In this document: positions 45,910 to 53,040 of the stretch, one piece after another
Position numbering within the stretch: position 1 is the stretch's first letter
How the letters are laid out: every line of letters begins with the position of its first letter
Assembly: GCF_000092645.1 (NCBI RefSeq)
Contig: NC_014165.1
Location: 2,480,001-2,544,000, forward strand
DNA length: 64,000 nt
Source of the DNA: Thermobispora bispora DSM 43833
GTDB taxonomy: Bacteria; Actinomycetota; Actinomycetes; Streptosporangiales; Streptosporangiaceae
Reading direction: 5' to 3'
Made by a program: the position numbers and the translations under genes
The notes under the pieces: model-generated
What the model was told of the DNA's origin: nothing
The model's database searches: none
What the model saw: the letters and a program-made list of their open reading frames with translations, nothing else

Positions 45910-47006
45910 CGGGCCTCCTCCAGGCGGCACGCCTCCACGGCCTGGGCGGCCAGCCGCGCCTCCGCCTCGTCGGCCGGCTCCCCGCGGACCTCGCGGACGA
46001 AGTCGAGCACCACGTCGATCTCGGCCCGCCCGGCGATCCGCGGCCGGTGGGCCTGCGCCCGGCCGCCGCCCTCGGGGTCGAAGTTGAGCACGAGGGTGTG
46101 CGGGAAACGGCGGCGGAGCCGCTCCATCGCCTCCTTCGGCCGGACCGGGTCGGTCAGCGTCACCTGAAGCCAGTGGTCCTCGTAGCCGGCGTACCGCGGG
46201 TCGGTGAGCAGGTCGTCGAGGCGGCCGCGGAGCACGCCGACCGGCCGGGGCACCGGCGCCGGGACGAACTCCACGCTCCCGGCGTCGAGGTCGACCAGCC
46301 AGGACCCCTTCACCTGGCCCGCCTCGGAGAAGGAGTACGCGATCGGGGAACCGCTGTAGCGGACGGTCTCGCTCATCACCTGCCGCCCGTGCAGGTGGCC
46401 GAGGGCGACGTAGTCGACCCCGTCGAACACGCTCAGCGGCACGTGGGCGACGCCGCCGACGCTGATGTCCCGCTCGCTGTCGCTCGCCCGCCCACCGGTG
46501 ACGAAGGCGTGGGCGAGCACGACCTTCCGCTCCGCCGGGTGGGCGCGGATCCGGTCCATCACATAGGAGAGCGCGGCGGTGTGGCTGCGCTCGGCCAGCT
46601 CCCACCGGGCCTTCACCAGGTCGGGCTCGAGGTAGGGGATGCCGAAGAAGGCGACCCCGCCGATCATCACGGGCTCCCAGGCCCGGTCCGGGACGGTGCG
46701 CAGGTGCACCCGCTCCATCAGGTCGGCCCCGAAGCCCAGCCGCACGGCCGAGTCGTGGTTGCCGCTGATCACCACGGTGTCGACGCCGAGCGCCTTCAGC
46801 CGGGCCAGGGCCTCGTCGAACAGCGCCACCGCGTCGACCGGCGGCAGCGCCCGGTCGTAGACATCGCCCGAGACCAGCACGACGTCCACCCGCGCGTCCC
46901 GCACGGTCTCCACGAGGTGATCGATGAACGCGGCCTGGGCGCCGAGCAGGCTCTCCCGGTGGAAGGACCTGCCCAAGTGCCAGTCGGAGCTGTGCAAGAC
47001 CCGCAT
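45906..47006 (-). CDS. sbcD: Exonuclease subunit SbcD (Mre11-like phosphoesterase)
   Basis: A 366-residue metallophosphoesterase. Motifs in order are HSSDWHLG (about 5-12), VSGDVYDR (about 45-52), SGNHDS (about 81-86), HAF and ALGHLHG, all metal ligands or catalytic histidines of the Mre11/SbcD family. The C-terminal region is the SbcD_C domain. The ATG at 47006 is chosen because it opens directly into the first motif; the frame continues upstream without a start that has a ribosome binding site. Translation is coupled to sbcC by an ATGA overlap. The upstream gap holds a 14-bp palindrome. Confidence 0.96.
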   Translation of the reverse strand: MRVLHSSDWHLGRSFHRESLLGAQAAFIDHLVETVRDARVDVVLVSGDVYDRALPPVDAVALFDEALARLKALGVDTVVISGNHDSAVRLGFGADLMERVHLRTVPDRAWEPVMIGGVAFFGIPYLEPDLVKARWELAERSHTAALSYVMDRIRAHPAERKVVLAHAFVTGGRASDSERDISVGGVAHVPLSVFDGVDYVALGHLHGRQVMSETVRYSGSPIAYSFSEAGQVKGSWLVDLDAGSVEFVPAPVPRPVGVLRGRLDDLLTDPRYAGYEDHWLQVTLTDPVRPKEAMERLRRRFPHTLVLNFDPEGGGRAQAHRPRIAGRAEIDVVLDFVREVRGEPADEAEARLAAQAVEACRLEEAR

Positions 47007-47051
47007 GTCGCAGGAAGCTAACAGGTCACGGCGACAAGCGCCGCCCAATCC

Positions 47052-47065
47052 GTCACATATGTGAC
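47052..47065. promoter_or_regulatory. Perfect 14-bp palindrome between sbcD and the hydrolase gene
   Basis: GTCACATATGTGAC is a perfect palindrome 46 bp upstream of the sbcD start and 132 bp before the divergent hydrolase start. It lies in the expected promoter region of sbcD. It does not match the LexA/SOS box of either common type, so the cognate regulator is unknown. Confidence 0.6.
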
Positions 47066-47197
47066 CTGCGCCCCGCCGGTCCGCGCCGGTCTCGGCACAC
47101 GCCCGGACGCCCTGATGGACGCCGTGATCTGGCGGCCCGCGCCTAGATCGACTAATGACGTAGCCTGGAGTCGGCATCGAGGTCGGTAGGGAGCCGT

Positions 47198-48694
47198 ATG
47201 ACCGTCGGCCGCCGTACGCTGGCGTTGCTCACGGGACTGCTGATCGTCGTGCTGGCCGTCATCGGCCATCTGCTCTCACCGCCGGCCTTCGACCCCCCGC
47301 TGCTCGCCGCCTCCCCGGAGTTCCGGTCCGTACCGCCGCAGCCCGCCAAGGAGCTGCAGGAGGTGGCGGCCACCGCCCCGATCCGGACGGAGACCGTGCG
47401 CGTCCCGGTGCGGAACGAGACGCTGCGGGCCACCATCCGCAGCCCGCTCACCCCGGGGCGGCACCCCGCGATGGTCTTCGTCCAGGGGTCCGGGTCCGGC
47501 GAGGCGTCGGAGTTCGAGGAGCAGGCCGAGTGGCTGGCACGGGCCGGGATCGTCACCCTCGCCTACAACAAGCGCACGGTCGGGTACTCCTTCCGGGAGC
47601 GGGACTTCTCCCTGCTCGCCGAGGACGCCCGGCGGATGATCCAGGTGCTGCGCCAGCGGACCGACGTCGACCCGGACCGGGTCGGGCTGTGGGGGGTGAG
47701 CGAGGGGAGCTGGGTGGTGCCGATCGCCGCCGCCCAGGACCCGGACATCCGCTTCGTGGTCCTGGTCTCCGCCCCGAACGTCTCCCCGCTCCGGCAGGTC
47801 GCCTGGGCGCTCAACGAGCAGCTCCTGCGGCTCCACGCGCCGACCGGGGTGCGCGACCTCCTCACCCGGGCGATGGGCGGCGTCGGCTTCGACTTCCTCC
47901 GCCACGACGGCACGCCGTGGCTGCGCCGGGTGAAACAGCCGGTCCTCGCGCTGTACGGCACGGACGACCCGTCCATCCCGTTCGTGGAGAGCACCCAGAC
48001 ACTGGTCAAGGCCCTGAACGAGGGGGGCAACACCGCCTACACGATCCGCTTCCTCGCCAAGGCCGACCACGGGATGCGGGTCCGCGGCGGCCCGTACGCG
48101 CCCACGTACCTGCCCACCCTCGCCAACTGGATCAAGGGCCTGCCGGAGACGGCCCGCCCGAAGGTGCCGATCGCCGGGGCCACCCCGGTGCAGCGGTTCG
48201 CCGCGGCGGACGTGCCGGCCGCCCCGTGGTACGGCGAGGGCACGGTGCTGTGGCTCACCCTCACCCTGGCCGCGGTCGGGTACGTCGCCGCCCCGGTCAC
48301 CGAGATGGTGGTGGTGCGGCTGCGGGGCCGGGACCCCCGGCTGCAGGATCAGGCCACCCAGTGGCCGGCGATCCGGCGCCGGCTCCACCAGATGGCGTGG
48401 ACCGGGCTCGGCGAGCTCGCGGCCGTGGCGGCGTTCATCACGCTGATCGTGCTGTTCTCGGTGAACCAGGCCGGGGCGTGGCCGGCCGTACTGGCGGGCT
48501 GGCTGCTCGTCCGGCTGCTCGCCATCGTGCTGCTCGTGCAGGAGGTGATCGCGGTGATCACCGTGATGCGCGGCCTGCGGGACGGCTGGGAGCCCACCCT
48601 CTGGCAGCGCATCGCCCTCGCCTGCGTGCTCGGGGGCACGGCGATCCTGCTGCTCATCGGCGCGTACTTCGGCCTGTTCACGTTCCCCTGGTGA
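47198..48694 (+). CDS. Alpha/beta hydrolase with N-terminal anchor and C-terminal membrane domain
   Basis: A 498-residue protein. Residues 5-27 form a signal anchor. The alpha/beta-hydrolase domain (about 60-320) has oxyanion region VFVQGSGSG, nucleophile elbow GVSEGS (serine at about residue 170), acid in YGTDDPSIPF and histidine in KADHGM. After about residue 345 there are four hydrophobic helices with short basic loops. The enzyme domain would face outside the membrane. The substrate is unknown; the family is related to dienelactone/peptidase-S9-like hydrolases. AGGGAG precedes the ATG at 47198. Confidence 0.88.
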   Translation: MTVGRRTLALLTGLLIVVLAVIGHLLSPPAFDPPLLAASPEFRSVPPQPAKELQEVAATAPIRTETVRVPVRNETLRATIRSPLTPGRHPAMVFVQGSGSGEASEFEEQAEWLARAGIVTLAYNKRTVGYSFRERDFSLLAEDARRMIQVLRQRTDVDPDRVGLWGVSEGSWVVPIAAAQDPDIRFVVLVSAPNVSPLRQVAWALNEQLLRLHAPTGVRDLLTRAMGGVGFDFLRHDGTPWLRRVKQPVLALYGTDDPSIPFVESTQTLVKALNEGGNTAYTIRFLAKADHGMRVRGGPYAPTYLPTLANWIKGLPETARPKVPIAGATPVQRFAAADVPAAPWYGEGTVLWLTLTLAAVGYVAAPVTEMVVVRLRGRDPRLQDQATQWPAIRRRLHQMAWTGLGELAAVAAFITLIVLFSVNQAGAWPAVLAGWLLVRLLAIVLLVQEVIAVITVMRGLRDGWEPTLWQRIALACVLGGTAILLLIGAYFGLFTFPW

Positions 48695-48875
48695 CCCGCC
48701 GGCGGTCCGCGCGCCGCCGGCCACGCCGCCCCTCGGGCGCGGCGGTGTGGGCGCCGGGCCCGCCACCTGGGCGGGCGGCCCTCGTGATCCGCAGGTGCGT
48801 CAATCCCCGGTCAAATGGCGGCCAACGACGGCCGGGATCCGGGGCATCTCCCCGCGGTCCGTGCACTGTTGGCGT

Positions 48876-50375
48876 GTGGGTTCGTCCAGTACGCCGAAGC
48901 GGGAGGCCACCACCGGAGCACGGGCGAGGCAGGCCGCCGCCGGAGCACGGGCGCAGGGGGCGGCCGCCGGATCGCCGCGGCGGGAGGCCGCCGCGCTGCT
49001 CGGCTGGGTGGCGCTCTCCGCGGTGCTGCCCGGGGTGGCTCACCTGAAGGCGGGGTGGCGGCGGACCGGGCTGACCCTGCTCTGCTGCCACCTGGCGGCC
49101 GTCACCTGCCTCATCTGGACGGCGGTGGGCGCCGACGTCGGGCTGCTGGGGTGGGCGGTGGTCCGGCTCAGCCAGGTCACCGTGGTGACCGGGGCCGCCG
49201 CCGTGGCCTGGTTCTGCCTGGTGATCCACTCGTACGCGGTGCTCGGGCCCGGGCGGCTGCCGCCGGCCGACCGGGTGGTGACCGCGCTGATCGCCGGAGC
49301 GCTCGCGGTGGCGGTCACCGTCCCCTTCACCCTCGCCGCCCGGTACGCGGCGGTGAGCGAGCGGATGCTCGGGGAGGTCTTCACCGGCCGGGCCGAGGAC
49401 CGGCCGGCCCGCGGCGACCCGTGGGCGGGCCGGGACCGGATCAACGTGCTGCTGCTCGGCGGCGACTGGGGCCCGGGGCGCATCGGCATGCGGACCGACA
49501 GCATCAACGTGGCGAGCGTGGACGTCCGCACCGGCGACACCGTGCTGATCGGCCTGCCGCGGAACCTCGAGCGGGTGCCGTTCCCGCCGGGGAGCCCGAT
49601 GGCCGCCCGGTTCCCGTTCGGCTTCGACCTGCCGGAGAGCAGGCCCGGGTGGCGGGAGGACCTGCTGTACTCGGTGTGGCAGTACGCGGACGACCACCCG
49701 GAGCTGTTCGGCGGGCGCCAGGGCATGGGGGCCGAGGTGATGAAGGAGACCGTCGGCCACATCCTCGGCCTGCGGATCGACTGGTACGCGCTCGTCAACC
49801 TCCGGGGGTTCGCCGAGCTGATCGACCGGCTCGGCGGGCTCGTCCTCACGGTCGACCACGACATCGTGTACGGCCGGCACGACGAGGGCGTGCTACCGGC
49901 GGGCACCCGGCGCCTCAGCGGCGCGGAGACGCTGTGGTACGCGCGCTCCCGCACCTACAGCGACGACTACCAGCGGATGCGCCGGCAGCGGTGCGTGTTC
50001 GGGGCGCTGCTCGCCCAGGCCGACCCGGCGGCCGTGCTCCGCCGGTTCACCGAGATCGCCGAGACCGCGTCGCAGATCGTGCGCACCGACATCCCCCGGC
50101 CCATGCTCGAGCACCTCGTGCCGCTGGCGTGGAAGGTCAAGCGCGCCCGGGTGACGATGGTGCAGTTCATCCCGCCGCTGATCAGCCCGGCGAACCCGGA
50201 CTGGGACCTGATCCGCCGGCTCACCGCCGAGGCCGTGCGCGGCTCCCGCGCGCCCGCCGCGGCCGCGGCACCGTCCCGGAGCGGCGCCGCCCCCGGCCCG
50301 CAGGGGGAGGCCGCGGGGCCGCACCCCACCGGGACGCCACCGGTCGCACCGCTCGCCGAGGGCTGCGGCCGCTAG
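48876..50375 (+). CDS. LytR-CpsA-Psr (LCP) family protein
   Basis: About 499 residues. The N-terminal part has a basic, Ala-rich start and four hydrophobic helices (to about residue 165). The LCP catalytic domain follows (about 190-440), with NVLLLGGDWGPGRIGMRTDSINVASVD, GLPRNLERVPFPPGSPM, and YARSRTYSDDYQRMRRQR. The conserved Asp/Arg residues bind the pyrophosphate lipid. LCP proteins attach teichoic acids, arabinogalactan or other glycans to peptidoglycan. The N-terminal boundary is uncertain: the GTG at 48876 is the most likely start, and the frame is open to 48747. Its stop overlaps the convergent next gene by four bases. Confidence 0.88.
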   Translation: MGSSSTPKREATTGARARQAAAGARAQGAAAGSPRREAAALLGWVALSAVLPGVAHLKAGWRRTGLTLLCCHLAAVTCLIWTAVGADVGLLGWAVVRLSQVTVVTGAAAVAWFCLVIHSYAVLGPGRLPPADRVVTALIAGALAVAVTVPFTLAARYAAVSERMLGEVFTGRAEDRPARGDPWAGRDRINVLLLGGDWGPGRIGMRTDSINVASVDVRTGDTVLIGLPRNLERVPFPPGSPMAARFPFGFDLPESRPGWREDLLYSVWQYADDHPELFGGRQGMGAEVMKETVGHILGLRIDWYALVNLRGFAELIDRLGGLVLTVDHDIVYGRHDEGVLPAGTRRLSGAETLWYARSRTYSDDYQRMRRQRCVFGALLAQADPAAVLRRFTEIAETASQIVRTDIPRPMLEHLVPLAWKVKRARVTMVQFIPPLISPANPDWDLIRRLTAEAVRGSRAPAAAAAPSRSGAAPGPQGEAAGPHPTGTPPVAPLAEGCGR

Positions 50376-51367
50376 GCGCGGAAGGACTCGTGGGCGAGCC
50401 GCCGGACCCGCTCCTCGTCCACGGTGTGCCCGAGGCCGGGCTGGGTGAGCGGCACGGCGACGACCCCGCCGGTGGCGCCGACGGGCGGGAGCACCACCTG
50501 GGCGCTGCGCGGGGGCGCGGCGACGTCGCTCGGCAGAGTGCATCCGGGGAGGCTCGCGACCGCGACGGTGGCCGCCCGGGCGAGCCCGGCGCCGAGCCCT
50601 CCGGCGCAGAGGATGTCCCAGCCGGCGGCCACGGCGCGGTCGTGCGCCCGCCGTACCTCGGCGAGCGAGGCGAACCGGGCCGGGCGGAGCATGAGGGCCC
50701 GGCCGGCCTTGAGCCGCACCGCCTCGTCGAGCTCCTCCACCGAGCCCACCTCGACCGCCACGGCCGCGGAGACCCGGTCCTGCAGGTCGGCGCTGGTGAG
50801 CAGGTCCTTGAACGGCCGCTCGATGGTCGCCACGCCGTAGGCGTCGAGGGCCTCGAGCTGGGTGGTGTCCGTGTAGGAGTGCCGGGCGTCGACGGCGATG
50901 GCGAGCCCCGGGTAGGCGGCCCGGACCGCGCGGAGCGGCTCGATGTCCCACCCCGGCTGGATGTCGATGGTCACGTGGGAGTAGCCGGCGCACACGTGCC
51001 GGTTCACCCGCGCGATCAGGCTGTCCAGCGAGCGGTCGGAGCCCAGCCGCACGGTCGCGATCAGGGAGGTACGGTTGCCGCCGAGGGCGTGGGCGAGCGG
51101 CACGCCGTTCATCCGCCCCCACAGGTCCCAGCAGGCCATGTCACCGGCCGTGCCGCCGGGGATCTCCCCCAGCTCCGAGGGGTGCTCCCAGTCGACGCCG
51201 ATGAGCTTCGGCAGGGAGCGTTCCAGCGGTTCGCCGGTGACCGGTTCGACGGCCTCGCCCCACCCGACCATGCCGCCGTAATCCGTGAGCTTGACGAGCA
51301 CGGTCTCCGGGCGCCTGCCGTACGGCAGCGCGATCCGGAAGATCTCCAGTTCACGGATGCGCGGCAT
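50372..51367 (-). CDS. Enolase-superfamily protein (o-succinylbenzoate synthase-like) lacking catalytic lysines
   Basis: A 331-residue muconate-cycloisomerase-type barrel closest in pattern to MenC/N-succinylamino-acid racemase. Metal ligands are present: D160 (AVDARHSYT), E183 (TIERPF) and E206 (VEVG). The two-lysine catalytic KxK motif, expected before IxPGWD, reads T133-I-D135. The third lysine, usual in NIKPGR, is R228 (LMLRPAR). Acid/base catalysis as in OSBS is therefore unlikely. The ATG at 51367 has AAGGGG correctly spaced; a GTG at 51385 is also in frame. No menaquinone gene is adjacent. It may be a pseudoenzyme or have a different chemistry. Confidence 0.85.
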   Translation of the reverse strand: MPRIRELEIFRIALPYGRRPETVLVKLTDYGGMVGWGEAVEPVTGEPLERSLPKLIGVDWEHPSELGEIPGGTAGDMACWDLWGRMNGVPLAHALGGNRTSLIATVRLGSDRSLDSLIARVNRHVCAGYSHVTIDIQPGWDIEPLRAVRAAYPGLAIAVDARHSYTDTTQLEALDAYGVATIERPFKDLLTSADLQDRVSAAVAVEVGSVEELDEAVRLKAGRALMLRPARFASLAEVRRAHDRAVAAGWDILCAGGLGAGLARAATVAVASLPGCTLPSDVAAPPRSAQVVLPPVGATGGVVAVPLTQPGLGHTVDEERVRRLAHESFRA

Positions 51368-51850
51368 GTGAACCCCTTCCGTCACTTCCCATCGTGCCCG
51401 CTCAGCGCCGGTCCGCCAAACGCCGGTGGGCGGGGCGCGACCGCGGCCGCCACCCGGCGGCGGCCGGCCCGGACGGGTCGCGGGCCCGCGGTGCGGCGCC
51501 CGGGCGGAAAGAGCACGAGAAGGCCGTCCCGCGGCCGGACATCGATGGTAGGGGCATCGGCGGGGTGGCCCGGGAGCGCGTCAGCGGGGCCATCCCCACG
51601 TCGGCGCGCCAGATCAGGCACCGCGGCCAGGGATGCGAGCGCGCCGGTGGCCCAGGCCAGGCACACCGGCGGGGAGTCCGGCACGCCAGGGACCGGTTGA
51701 CGGCGTGGCGCGGATTGGCGGGCGGTTCCCGGGGATCCGGTCGTGCCAGGAGGCCGGGGCCGGGCACCCCGGCGGGCGATCCGCCTGTGTCGGCGGGCCG
51801 GGTCAGGCGCCCCAAGGGGGCGATCAGAGCGCGCCGGTGGGCCCGGCGGG
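51368..51850. other. Noncoding region between enolase-like and VWA genes
   Basis: This 483-bp stretch holds no supportable gene. Open frames exist on both strands but have Arg/Pro/Gly-rich, non-globular translations and no ribosome binding sites. The unshifted VWA frame continues through it to a stop at 51382. It must contain the promoter of the enolase-like gene near its lower end. Confidence 0.55.
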
Positions 51851-53040
51851 TCAGCGGGCCGGTCCGGGCGCCCGGTGCGGGCCCGCGGCCAGGACGCCGT
51901 CGAGCGGCCGGCGCTCGATCGCCGCCGCCATGAGGTCGGGGAACACGTCCGGGGTGCAGGCGAAGCCGGGACGCCCAGCGCGGCGAGCGCCGCGGCGTTC
52001 TCCCGGTCGTACTGGGGCGCCCCCTCGTCGGAGAGGGCGAGCAGCGCGATCACCTGCACCCCCGAGGAGGTGAGGGAGGCCACCTGGCGCAGCATCTCCT
52101 CCCGCGGCCCGCCCTCGTACAGGTCGCTGATGAGCACGAGGACGGTGTCGTTCGGGCGGGTGATCAGCCGCCGGCAGTAGGCGAGGGCGCGGCCGATGTC
52201 GGTGCCCCCGCCGAGCTGGGTGCCGAACAGCAGGTCCACGGGGTCGTGCAGGTGCTCGGTGAGGTCGGCGACCGAGGTGTCGAACACCACCATCGAGGTC
52301 CGCAGCGAGCGGATGGAGGCGAGGACCGCGCCGAACACGCCCGCGTAGACCACCGAGGCCGCCATCGACCCGCTCTGGTCGACGCAGAGCACGATGTCCC
52401 GGTGCACGGCCCGCTGCCGGCGCGCGTACCCCACCAGCCGGGACGGGATCACGGTCCGCCGCTCGGGCAGGTAGTGGCGGAGGTTGGCCCGGATGGTCCG
52501 GTCCCAGTCGATGTCCGCGGCCCGCCGCGGCCGGTGGGTCCGCGCCGACCGGTCGAGCGCGCCGGTCACCGCGGTCACGGTGCGCCGGGCGAGCCGCTTC
52601 TCCAGTTCGGCGACCACCTTGCCGACGACCATCCGGGCCGTCTGCCGGGTCCGCTCCGGCATGACCCGGTTGAGGGAGAGCAGGGTGCCGACGAGGTGGA
52701 CGTCCGGTTCGGTGGCCGCGAGGGTCTCCGGCTCCAGCAGCAGCCGGGTCAGGCCGAGCCGGTCGATCGCGTCCCGCTGCATGAGCCGCACCACGGTCGA
52801 GGGGAAGTACTCCCGGATGTCCCCGAGCCACCGCGCCACCCGCGGGGCCGAGGCGCCCAGGCCGCCGCGCCGCTCGCCGCCGTCGTCGTCCCGGTCGTAC
52901 AGCACGGCGAGCGCGGCGTCCATCCGGGCGTCGGCGCCGGTCAGCGTCCCCCCGGCGGCGCCGCCGAGCACCAGCCGCCACCGGCGGGCCCGCTCGGCCG
53001 CCGCGGCGTCCGTCGCGTCGTTCTCCAGCAACTCCGTCAT
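51851..53040 (-). CDS. VWA-domain protein of the MoxR cluster, with apparent -1 frameshift near 51965
   Basis: About 396 residues after correction. The N-terminal helical region (1 to about 205) is followed by a VWA domain with the MIDAS motif DQSGSM (221-226), GGGTDIG and LISDLYEGG. It is the metal-dependent partner of MoxR ATPases. In the starting frame the protein reads through ALAALGVPA (residue 359, at about 51964) and then becomes Pro/Arg-rich to a stop at 51382. One missing base at CCGGCTTCGCC restores the expected ending, FACTPDVFPDLMAAAIERRPL, in another frame that stops at 51851. This is a true mutation or a sequencing error. The ATG overlaps the DUF5682 stop (TGATG). Confidence 0.82.

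Noticed and set aside
42241-46167. A 1300-codon plus-strand open frame over sbcC
   Set aside because: Low-complexity Gly/Arg/Leu-rich translation; sbcC on the other strand has all expected motifs.
51394-51933. A plus-strand gene in the gap after the VWA gene
   Set aside because: Arg/Gly/Pro-rich translation, no start signal, and it overlaps the VWA 3' end.
51382-51963. A natural long C-terminal extension of the VWA protein
   Set aside because: The translation is Pro/Arg-rich and structureless, while a neighbouring frame supplies the family-typical ending.
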